This document shows positions 29,302-37,472 of a stretch of 64,000 nucleotides of DNA, in pieces; the stretch's first letter is position 1; each line of letters opens with the position of its first letter. The notes beneath the pieces were generated by a model, which worked only from the letters and a program-made list of their open reading frames with translations, did not search any database and was not told the DNA's origin. Both the position numbers and the translations under genes were made by a program. Origin of the DNA: Aliivibrio sp. 1S175 (GTDB taxonomy: Bacteria > Pseudomonadota > Gammaproteobacteria > Enterobacterales > Vibrionaceae); assembly GCF_001690985.1 (NCBI RefSeq), contig NZ_MAJS01000079.1, forward strand, positions 248,001 through 312,000, written 5' to 3'.

Positions 29302-29733
29302 TTATTTAGAAATAAGTCCTTTTTTTAATAAAATCTCTCTTAGCTGCTCAACTCGCTTTCTATTTACACCAAAGTCAGAGTGCCCTGTTCGTGATTCAGA
29401 ACGAACAATAAGTGTATCTCCTGATATTCGTAGCTCTAAATCATCAACAAATCGAAAAACTAAGCTCGTACATTCGATATGTACATAGTCATTGTCGGTA
29501 AAAACAACTTTTGCACCTTTTAGTTGCAGCGCTGCTGCGGCAATATTTTGGGTATTTGCAGTATTTGTTAGAGTAAAAGAAGGGATAGAAAATGTCTCAC
29601 GATTTTCAAGAGTAGAAACGCAATTAGGTTTGTTTCCACACAGTTTTGTTGATTTATCCATTGTGATATCTGCCTTTTGGCTACAAGCTGATAATGCTAG
29701 TACTATAAAGATACAAGTTATTGGTTTTTTCAT
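29302..29733 (-). CDS. DUF1499 family lipoprotein
   Basis: The 143-residue protein has a type II signal peptide with lipobox LSAC and lipidated Cys17, followed by Ser at +2, suggesting the outer membrane. The mature part carries DUF1499 hallmarks: LCGNKPNCVSTLE (near 31), HIECTSLVFRFVDDLELRI (near 85-103) and VRSESRTGHSDFGVNRKRVEQLR (spanning about 111-133). The function of the family is unknown. It stands alone between thyA and gltD with its own spacer. Codon use is AT-rich but not alien. Confidence 0.88.
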   Translation of the reverse strand: MKKPITCIFIVLALSACSQKADITMDKSTKLCGNKPNCVSTLENRETFSIPSFTLTNTANTQNIAAAALQLKGAKVVFTDNDYVHIECTSLVFRFVDDLELRISGDTLIVRSESRTGHSDFGVNRKRVEQLREILLKKGLISK

Positions 29734-29818
29734 AAGTAATAAACGCTAATTTTAATTATGGATATTAGTAATATAGAACAAGTCAGTATGTTGTTGTATT
29801 TTGTTTTATACATTAGAA

Positions 29819-29848
29819 CAAAAAAGGCCAACATCGAAATGTTGGCCA
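29819..29848 (-). terminator. Rho-independent terminator of gltBD
   Basis: GGCCAACAT (29826-29834) pairs with ATGTTGGCC (29839-29847) around CGAA; the T run lies on the minus-strand side, 40 bases after gltD. Confidence 0.88.
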
Positions 29849-29887
29849 AAGGTTCGGAAGGAAACCTGAATTAATCTATTTCAAAAA

Positions 29888-31360
29888 CTACGATGCTGAT
29901 AGCATTAGCGAATCCGCTTTTGCTTCTAGATTCGAGTTACCCATAAGGTAAGCATCAACTTCTCTAGAGCATTCACGACCTTCATTAATACAACGAACAA
30001 TCAGAGACTGACCGGTACGCATATCACCCGCGACAAAAACACCTTTTTGATTGGTTGCATAGCCATCGGTTGCTACGTTGCCACGATCATCAAGTTTGAT
30101 ATCTAACTGAGCCAATACACCCGTTGGTTCTGGATGTAAGAACCCCATCGCTAAGAATGCCTGATCACAAGGGATCACTCGCTCACTATTAGCGACTTCA
30201 TCAAATCCTGGGCGTTCACCTGGTTTTGCATCTTGCCAAACGATGTCAGCAATACGAAGACCTGTCACATTACCAGCATCATCAGAGATGAATTCTTTGG
30301 TTAGAATATTCCAGTGGCGCTCACAGCCTTCTTCGTGAGACGTAGTTGTCTTCATGATCATTGGGTATTGAGGCCAAGGCATATTCGCAGGGCGTTTCTC
30401 TGGTGGGATCGGCATGATCTCAACCTGAGTAATACTTGCTGCACCATGACGATTCGACGTACCAACACAGTCAGAACCCGTATCGCCACCACCAATAACA
30501 ACAACATGCTTACCTTTAGCATGGATCTCTTTAGTTTTAAGATCCATGTTATTAGCACGACGGTTGTTTTGACCTAAGAATTCCATAGCAAAGTGAACGC
30601 CATTGAGTTCACGTCCTGGAATGGGTAGATCTCTTGGTACTGTAGAGCCACCAGTGAGTAGAACGACATCGAAGTCTTGGCGTAATTGCAGTGCATTAAT
30701 ATCGACACCAATATGAGCATTAACTTCAAACTTGATACCGGCATCAGCCATTAAGTTGATTTTACGATCAATGATATCCATGCCTAACTTGAAGTCAGGA
30801 ATACCAAAGCGTAGTAGACCACCGACTTTTTCATCGCGTTCGTATACAGTTACAGAGTGGCCTGCACTGTTTAGTTGTTCTGCTGCGGCTAAACCTGCAG
30901 GACCTGAACCGATAATAGCAACTGTTTTACCTGTACGAGAACGAGGTTTTTTAGGTTGCGCGTACCCTTCACGGTACGCGGTTTCTACAATCGTTTTTTC
31001 GATATTACAGATAGTGATTGGGTCTTGGTTAATACCAAGAACACAGGCACTTTCACAAGGAGCAGGACACACTCGGCCGGTGAACTCTGGGAAGTTATTG
31101 GTTGAACTTAAGATCTTCCACGCTTCTTCCCAGCTATCACGATATACCGCATCATTAAACTCAGGAATGATGTTACCAATAGGGCAACCGTTGTGACAAA
31201 ACGGCACACCACAATCCATACAACGTGATGCTTGTGTACCAATCTTGTCAGCAAATTCATCATTCAATACAAATTCTTTATTGTCTTGAATTCGAACTGT
31301 TGGGTCGAGTTTCTTTGGTAGCTCACGACCATGTTCTAAAAATCCAGTAGGCTTACCCAT
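29888..31360 (-). CDS. gltD: Glutamate synthase, small (beta) subunit
   Basis: The subunit takes electrons from NADPH and passes them through FAD and Fe-S clusters to GltB. The 490-residue protein has N-terminal cluster cysteines in CMDCGVPFCHNGCPIGN (near 47-63) and CPAPCESACV (near 97). The FAD-binding GSGPAGLAAAEQL (near 151) and NADPH-binding GGGDTGSDCVG (near 291) follow. Its ATG overlaps the last base of the gltB stop codon, indicating translational coupling and an equimolar product. Confidence 0.97.
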   Translation of the reverse strand: MGKPTGFLEHGRELPKKLDPTVRIQDNKEFVLNDEFADKIGTQASRCMDCGVPFCHNGCPIGNIIPEFNDAVYRDSWEEAWKILSSTNNFPEFTGRVCPAPCESACVLGINQDPITICNIEKTIVETAYREGYAQPKKPRSRTGKTVAIIGSGPAGLAAAEQLNSAGHSVTVYERDEKVGGLLRFGIPDFKLGMDIIDRKINLMADAGIKFEVNAHIGVDINALQLRQDFDVVLLTGGSTVPRDLPIPGRELNGVHFAMEFLGQNNRRANNMDLKTKEIHAKGKHVVVIGGGDTGSDCVGTSNRHGAASITQVEIMPIPPEKRPANMPWPQYPMIMKTTTSHEEGCERHWNILTKEFISDDAGNVTGLRIADIVWQDAKPGERPGFDEVANSERVIPCDQAFLAMGFLHPEPTGVLAQLDIKLDDRGNVATDGYATNQKGVFVAGDMRTGQSLIVRCINEGRECSREVDAYLMGNSNLEAKADSLMLSAS

Positions 31361-34300
31361 TATACTGCCTCCACTTCTTCCGTTTGTGCCTGTTGTGCTT
31401 CAGCTTTACGCTTTTGAAGAACCGCTTTGTAATCACGCGGCATCACTTTAGCCAGAGAGGCCAAGTTTGCTTCAAAGTTATCTAGGAAAGACTGAGCAAC
31501 TTCACTTCCTGTGAATTCAACATGCTTAGTTAGCATTTCTAATAGAAGATCTTTATCTTCTTGTTCAATAGGGTCTAGGTCAACAAGTTCAGAATTGAGT
31601 TTCGATTCAAAATCACCAGACTTATCCCAAACATAGGCAACACCACCACTCATACCTGCCGCAAAGTTACGACCTGTAGAGCCAAGGATTAGTGCGACAC
31701 CGCCAGTCATGTATTCACAACCGTGGTCACCCACTCCTTCAACGACAACTTTTGCGCCTGAGTTACGCACACAGAAACGCTCGCCAGCCATGCCGCGAAT
31801 ATAAGATTCGCCAGAAGTCGCGCCGTAGAAACACACGTTACCTACAACAATGTTATCTTCAGCTACAATCGTTGATTTTACGTTTGGATAAAGCACTAGC
31901 GTACCGCCAGATAAGCCTTTACCCCAGTAATCATTCGCATCGCCTTCGACTTCAAATTTCACGCCTTTAGCAAGGAAAGCACCTAGACTTTGGCCTGCAG
32001 AGCCGTTGAACTTCACGTTCATTGGTTGCGGTAATCCGTGATCTTTATAGACTTTAGATATTTCATTTGAAAGCATCGTTCCGACACTTCGGTCAGTATT
32101 TAGAATATCAAATTCTGCATTAACCGGTTTACCTTCTTCGAGTGCTGGTTTGGCAAGTTTTATAAGTTTGCGATCCAATACATCTTCAAGGTTATGCTGT
32201 TGTTTTATTTGATTAAAAATACCATCTTCAGCACGAGGTTGTTCAACGTGCAGTACAGGAGATAAATCTAAGTTTTTGTATTTCCAGTGACCGATATCAT
32301 CACGAACTTTCAGTTTATGAGATTGACCAACCATTTCATCAATAGAGCGGAAACCCAGTTCTGCCATTACTTCACGTAGACCTTCAGCCATGTACTGGAA
32401 GAAAGTAACCACGTCTTCTACGCGACCGTCAAAGCGCTCACGAAGTGTTTTGTTTTGTGTTGCGATACCAACAGGGCAGGTATTCTTATGACACTTACGC
32501 ATCATGATACAGCCTTCAACAACAAGAGCAGCAGTTGCTACGCCCCACTCTTCAGCACCAAGAAGTGTTGCTACTGCAAGATCTCGAGGTGTTTTCATTT
32601 GGCCATCAGACTGAACAACGATACGGTTACGTAACCCATTTTTCAGTAGTGTTTGGTGTGTTTCTGCCAAACCAAGTTCCCAAGGAAGACCAGTATGACG
32701 AATTGAAGACATTGGAGATGCACCCGTACCACCATCAAAACCTGCGATAAGAACGACGTCTGCTTTTGCTTTAGCTACACCAGAGGCGATAGTACCAACA
32801 CCGGCTTCAGATACTAACTTAACGTTAACGCGGCCTTTACGGTTGGCGTTTTTCAGATCGTAAATAAGCTGAGCTAAATCTTCGATTGAATAAATATCAT
32901 GATGTGGTGGTGGTGAAATCAGACCAACTCCAGGAGTTGAGTGGCGTGTTGCACCAATCCAATCATCGACTTTATCGCCAGGTAGTTGACCACCTTCACC
33001 AGGTTTCGCACCTTGAGCCATCTTAATTTGTAGCTCATCAGCGTTAGTTAGGTAGTAAGATGTCACACCAAAACGACCAGAAGCCACTTGTTTAATTGCT
33101 GAACGTTCCCAGTCACCATTGTTTTTTTTCTCAAAACGAATCGGGTCTTCACCACCTTCACCTGAGTTAGATTTAGCGCCGATACGGTTCATAGCAACAG
33201 CAAGTGTTGAGTGAGCTTCGTGTGAGATAGAGCCAAACGACATTGCACCAGTAGCAAAACGTTTTAGGATTTTCTCAATAGGTTCTACTTCTTCTAAAGG
33301 AATAGATCCTGCTGGATTTTTGATGAAATCTAATTGGCTACGCAGTGTTGCTGCATCATCACCTTGGTCATCAACGGCTTTCGCGTATTTCTTGAATTGA
33401 CCGTAATCTTTATTACGCGTTGATTCTTGAAGTAGAGAAATAGTTTCAGGGTTGAACAGGTGCTTCTCACCACGTTGTTTCCACTGATATACACCACCCA
33501 CATCAAGCACTTGAACTGGGATCTCACGAGTTGGATAACCAACACGGTGACGAATTAGCACTTCTTTGGCGATATCATCAATCGTTAGACCTTGGATACG
33601 AGAAACGGTACCGGTGAAGTATTTATCAACCACTGATTTACTGATACCAAGTGCTTCAAATATTTGAGCGCCATGGTATGACTGCAGTGTTGAAATGCCC
33701 ATCTTAGAGAAAATCTTAAGTAGGCCGCCGTTAACCCCTTTACGGTAGTTATCAAACAATTCTTTTGGATGTACCGTTGGATCTAGCTTTTTAACACGTT
33801 GAAGTTCAACAATCGTTTCAATCACTAGGTATGGGTTAACCGCATTTGCGCCGTAACCAACCAGTGTTGCAAAGTGATGAGTTTCACGAGCATCACCCGT
33901 TTCAATTACGATGTCACACTTAGCACGTAACCCTTTACGAATTAGGTGGTGATGAACTGCACCAACCGCAAGCATTGCAGGGATAGCGGCGTGGTTTGAG
34001 TTTACCGCGCGGTCTGTTAGTAGAATGATAGAGTAACCATCAACGACGGCGTCTTCAGCATACTGACAGATACGTTTAAGTGCACGCTCAAGCTTTCCTG
34101 AATCTTCATTGGCTTGGAAAACGATATCCAGTGTTTTTGCTTGTAGATGTTCGTTATCAATAGCACGCAGTTTTTCTAGCTCAGAGTTAGAAAGAACCGG
34201 TGATTCAAGCTCGACTTTCTGGCAGTGCTCAGGCGTTTCAGCAAGTAAGTTTTGGTCTTTACCTAAGTAGGTGTTTAGCGACATAACCATACGCTCACGG

Positions 34301-35907
34301 ATCGGGTCGATCGGTGGGTTAGTTACTTGGGCAAACAACTGCTTAAAATAGTTAGATAAATGCTGAGATTGATGAGAAAGGATCGCTAGTGGCCAATCGG
34401 CACCCATTGCAGTTAATGGCTCATAAGCCGTTTTCGCTAATGGTAGGATGATCTCATTCACTTCTTCTGAGGTAACACCAAACGCTTGTTGACGGTTGAG
34501 TAGGCGCTCAGGAGAAGGCTGGCTGTATTGGTTTGTTGCTTCAGGCAGTTTATTTAAGCTTAGAAGATTCTCTTCAACCCATTTTTCATAAGGTTGTGAT
34601 TTCGCAATGCCATCTTTTACTTCTTCATCAGAAATAATACGGCCTTGTTCTAAGTCAGCAACAAAGATACGACCAGGTTGTAGACGACCACGGAACTCAA
34701 TGTTTTCTGGTGCTATTTTTACAACGCCAGATTCTGATGCCATCACAAGGAAGTCATCTTTTGTCACGGTATAACGAGAAGGACGAAGACCATTACGGTC
34801 AAGTGTTGCACCTACTTGAACACCATCGGTGAAACAAACAGACGCAGGGCCATCCCAAGGTTCCATTACGTTCGCGTGGTATTGATAGAACGCGCGACGG
34901 GTAGGGTCCATGTTTTTATTTTCTTGCCACGCTTCAGGGATCATCATCATTAATGCGTGTGGCAAGCTACGGCCAGAAAGAACAAGCAGTTCTAGCGCCA
35001 TATCGAAATTCGATGAATCTGAGCTGCCTTCCTGACAAATCGGAAGCAGCATATCCATTTCTTGCTGGCTAAAGAGATCAGACTCTATAATAGCTTCACG
35101 CGCTTTCATCCAGTTCAAGTTGCCACGAACTGTGTTGATCTCACCATTATGAGCAATGTAACGGAATGGTTGAGCCAGACGCCAGCGAGGGAAAGTATTC
35201 GTAGAGAAACGAGAGTGAACCAGCGCTAATGCCGTCACCATCGTTGGATTTTGTAAGTCTAGGAAGTACTGTGGAACTTGTTCAGTCGTTAATTGACCTT
35301 TATAAACAAGTGTTTTGTACGATAGAGAGTTGATGTAGAAATCATCACCAATATTAGAAATACTTTCCAAGCATACTCGAACGGTGTAGTTACGTAGAAC
35401 ATACAATTTACGTTCAAGTTCTTCTGGGGTCATTGATGGGCCACCAGAAATAAATACATGCTCAAATTGAGGCTCAGTACTTAGGGGATCGTCGCCTAGC
35501 ATTGAATTATCGACAGGAAGAACGCGATAGCCAATGATTTCTAAATCAAGACGTTGAGCATTACGCTCTAAAATATCTCTGCATTGTTGACGTTTATGTT
35601 CGTCTTTAGGGAATAAGACAACACCGACACCGTATTTTTCAAAAGAAGGCAGCTTGATACCTAGTTTAACGGCTTCTTCTAATAAAAACTCATGTGGCTT
35701 TTGTAATAGAATACCTGCGCCATCGCCACTGCATGGATCACAGCCTTGACCACCACGGTGTTCCATACGAGCAAGCATATCAAGTGCTTGAGTAACCACA
35801 TCATGAGATTTACGGTTTTTAAGGTGAGCGACAAAACCGATACCACACGCATCATGCTCCAATTCAGGAGTATACATGCCCTGTGTACTCTGCTCTCTAT
35901 CTACCAT
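31360..35907 (-). CDS. gltB: Glutamate synthase, large (alpha) subunit
   Basis: With GltD it makes two glutamates from glutamine and 2-oxoglutarate. The 1515-residue protein begins with a short propeptide; removal should expose Cys21 (in HDACGIGFVAHL), the nucleophile of the glutaminase domain. The amidotransferase domain runs to about residue 400, the central and FMN synthase domains to about 1250, and a C-terminal beta-helix follows. The FMN domain is marked by GGEDP and PGEGGQLPGDKV. The 3Fe-4S cysteines are in CHKNTCPVGIATQ. The start at 35907 has AAGGATG upstream; ATG 35877 is an alternative. It is divergent from yhcC. Confidence 0.97.
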   Translation of the reverse strand: MVDREQSTQGMYTPELEHDACGIGFVAHLKNRKSHDVVTQALDMLARMEHRGGQGCDPCSGDGAGILLQKPHEFLLEEAVKLGIKLPSFEKYGVGVVLFPKDEHKRQQCRDILERNAQRLDLEIIGYRVLPVDNSMLGDDPLSTEPQFEHVFISGGPSMTPEELERKLYVLRNYTVRVCLESISNIGDDFYINSLSYKTLVYKGQLTTEQVPQYFLDLQNPTMVTALALVHSRFSTNTFPRWRLAQPFRYIAHNGEINTVRGNLNWMKAREAIIESDLFSQQEMDMLLPICQEGSSDSSNFDMALELLVLSGRSLPHALMMMIPEAWQENKNMDPTRRAFYQYHANVMEPWDGPASVCFTDGVQVGATLDRNGLRPSRYTVTKDDFLVMASESGVVKIAPENIEFRGRLQPGRIFVADLEQGRIISDEEVKDGIAKSQPYEKWVEENLLSLNKLPEATNQYSQPSPERLLNRQQAFGVTSEEVNEIILPLAKTAYEPLTAMGADWPLAILSHQSQHLSNYFKQLFAQVTNPPIDPIRERMVMSLNTYLGKDQNLLAETPEHCQKVELESPVLSNSELEKLRAIDNEHLQAKTLDIVFQANEDSGKLERALKRICQYAEDAVVDGYSIILLTDRAVNSNHAAIPAMLAVGAVHHHLIRKGLRAKCDIVIETGDARETHHFATLVGYGANAVNPYLVIETIVELQRVKKLDPTVHPKELFDNYRKGVNGGLLKIFSKMGISTLQSYHGAQIFEALGISKSVVDKYFTGTVSRIQGLTIDDIAKEVLIRHRVGYPTREIPVQVLDVGGVYQWKQRGEKHLFNPETISLLQESTRNKDYGQFKKYAKAVDDQGDDAATLRSQLDFIKNPAGSIPLEEVEPIEKILKRFATGAMSFGSISHEAHSTLAVAMNRIGAKSNSGEGGEDPIRFEKKNNGDWERSAIKQVASGRFGVTSYYLTNADELQIKMAQGAKPGEGGQLPGDKVDDWIGATRHSTPGVGLISPPPHHDIYSIEDLAQLIYDLKNANRKGRVNVKLVSEAGVGTIASGVAKAKADVVLIAGFDGGTGASPMSSIRHTGLPWELGLAETHQTLLKNGLRNRIVVQSDGQMKTPRDLAVATLLGAEEWGVATAALVVEGCIMMRKCHKNTCPVGIATQNKTLRERFDGRVEDVVTFFQYMAEGLREVMAELGFRSIDEMVGQSHKLKVRDDIGHWKYKNLDLSPVLHVEQPRAEDGIFNQIKQQHNLEDVLDRKLIKLAKPALEEGKPVNAEFDILNTDRSVGTMLSNEISKVYKDHGLPQPMNVKFNGSAGQSLGAFLAKGVKFEVEGDANDYWGKGLSGGTLVLYPNVKSTIVAEDNIVVGNVCFYGATSGESYIRGMAGERFCVRNSGAKVVVEGVGDHGCEYMTGGVALILGSTGRNFAAGMSGGVAYVWDKSGDFESKLNSELVDLDPIEQEDKDLLLEMLTKHVEFTGSEVAQSFLDNFEANLASLAKVMPRDYKAVLQKRKAEAQQAQTEEVEAV

Positions 35908-36476
35908 AGATACATCCTTCCAGTATTATGCAGACACAACTTCTCTACGTAAGTTTCTGTCTAGTCCTTTGCTAATTTTCAAATCGAACTTGCTGTGAGT
36001 TAGCCTCAAGAGGTAGCAAGTTTGAATCCATTCTGGTGTTTGCTGGCATCACTTATTATGACGTGCAAACTAACCCATCCATTGTGATATCAATCAAATA
36101 CAGTTTTATCCGTTGTATTTGTGGTTTGAGGGTAGATACCACTATCGAAACACATCAACATTCGTGTTGATGGCAAATTAATCTATTTAACGATGTAACT
36201 ATCCTACATTTTTGTCATATTAAATACCAACGAAAGTTACACGTAATCTTCACTTTTTTTACTCAAAATGAATAAGTATTTATAATAAATGGGCTTTTTA
36301 ACGATTAAATCGCCACTTTATGCGTCTTTTATTGATATAAATTAGAGTTAGGAATGGTTTATTTAGATATTATTTACGGTCTTTTTTTACAAACGAGTTA
36401 GCAACTTTCATAAATAGAAGTGAGACTTCTTTTTATTTGTGAACTAAGTGCTTGATTTACTTAATTGGTTATCGCA
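35908..36476. promoter_or_regulatory. gltBD-yhcC divergent spacer with hairpins
   Basis: This 569-base spacer has no credible gene. On the gltB side, AACTTGCT (35987-35994) and AGCAAGTT (36015-36022) form an 8-base-pair stem inside the likely gltB leader, with CCTC/GAGG pairing in the loop. A second perfect inverted repeat, CATCAACA-TTCG-TGTTGATG, lies at 36153-36172 and lacks a T run. Promoters, and binding sites for Lrp, ArgR or similar regulators, could not be assigned. Confidence 0.4.
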
Positions 36477-37418
36477 ATGCAACTTCATGAATTAGCAAAT
36501 ACATTTGGTCAAGATTTACAACGTCGCTATGGCGAGAAAGTACATAAACTGACGCTTCATGGTGGTTTTAGTTGCCCAAATAGAGATGGGACCATAGGTA
36601 AAGGTGGGTGCACATTTTGTAATGTTGCCTCTTTTTCTGATGAGACAGAACAATTTAAATCAATCCATGACCAATTGACTGATAGAGCAGGGGAAGTGCA
36701 GCGTGCTAAAAAGTACCTTGCTTATTTTCAAGCTTATACAAATACCTTTGCTGAAGTTCAAGTACTTAAAAATATGTACGAAGAAGCACTTAAGTCAGCA
36801 AACATTGTTGGCTTATGTGTTGGTACGCGCCCAGATTGTGTACCTGATGTGGTGCTAGACTTATTGAAGGGATATGTTGATGAGGGTTATGAGGTTTGGT
36901 TAGAGCTTGGATTACAGACGGCCAATGATAAAACGTTAAAACGAATTAATCGCGGTCATGATTTTGCTTGTTATGATGTTATTACTCGAAAAGCCAGATC
37001 GCTTGGTATTAAGGTGTGCACTCATTTAATTATGGGGTTGCCAGGAGATACTCGAGATGATTACCGAACAACGTTAGCGAAAGTGCTCGAGACCGGAACA
37101 GACGGACTTAAATTACATCCTTTGCATATTGTTGAAGGAAGTACGATGGCGAAAGCATGGCGAGCAGGAAAAATTGAAGCGCCAGAAATGGATGATTATG
37201 TTGATATTGCTTGTGAAATTATTCGATTAACGCCACCTGAAGTGGTTTATCACCGTGTGTCTGCTACCGCAAGAAGACCAACGTTACTTTCTCCTTTGTG
37301 GTGTGAACCTCGTTGGTTAGGATTAACTAATGTTGGAATGGCATTAAATAAAAAAGGAGCACAAGGCTCTTTGATTAACCAACCCTTCAAATATACCCAG
37401 CCAATACTGAAAAAATAA
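36477..37418 (+). CDS. Radical SAM protein, YhcC family
   Basis: The 313-residue protein (ATG 36477, MQLHELANTFGQDL) matches E. coli YhcC closely. The radical SAM cluster cysteines are spaced as CX12CX2C in FSCPNRDGTIGKGGCTFC, the pattern of the YhcC family (TIGR01212). Other conserved segments are GTRPDCVPD (near 117) and LELGLQTAND, which fits SAM binding. The natural substrate is not established; related proteins modify tRNA. As in E. coli it precedes arcB, here with only 54 bases between stop and start. Confidence 0.92.
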   Translation: MQLHELANTFGQDLQRRYGEKVHKLTLHGGFSCPNRDGTIGKGGCTFCNVASFSDETEQFKSIHDQLTDRAGEVQRAKKYLAYFQAYTNTFAEVQVLKNMYEEALKSANIVGLCVGTRPDCVPDVVLDLLKGYVDEGYEVWLELGLQTANDKTLKRINRGHDFACYDVITRKARSLGIKVCTHLIMGLPGDTRDDYRTTLAKVLETGTDGLKLHPLHIVEGSTMAKAWRAGKIEAPEMDDYVDIACEIIRLTPPEVVYHRVSATARRPTLLSPLWCEPRWLGLTNVGMALNKKGAQGSLINQPFKYTQPILKK

Positions 37419-37432
37419 CTCAAATAGACTTA

Positions 37433-37466
37433 ACCCTGATATTATTTAGCTGAATACTATCAGGGT
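37433..37466 (+). promoter_or_regulatory. Hairpin enclosing the arcB ribosome binding site
   Basis: ACCCTGATA (37433-37441) is perfectly complementary to TATCAGGGT (37458-37466), with a 16-base loop. The 3' arm contains CAGGG, the only Shine-Dalgarno candidate for arcB (ATG 37473). No T run follows, so a translational control element is more likely than a terminator for yhcC. Confidence 0.5.
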
Positions 37467-37472
37467 GTGTTT

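Noticed and set aside
30314-31196. Several plus-strand frames opposite gltD, up to 154 codons
   Set aside because: They are antisense shadows of a conserved gene with no homology or ribosome sites.
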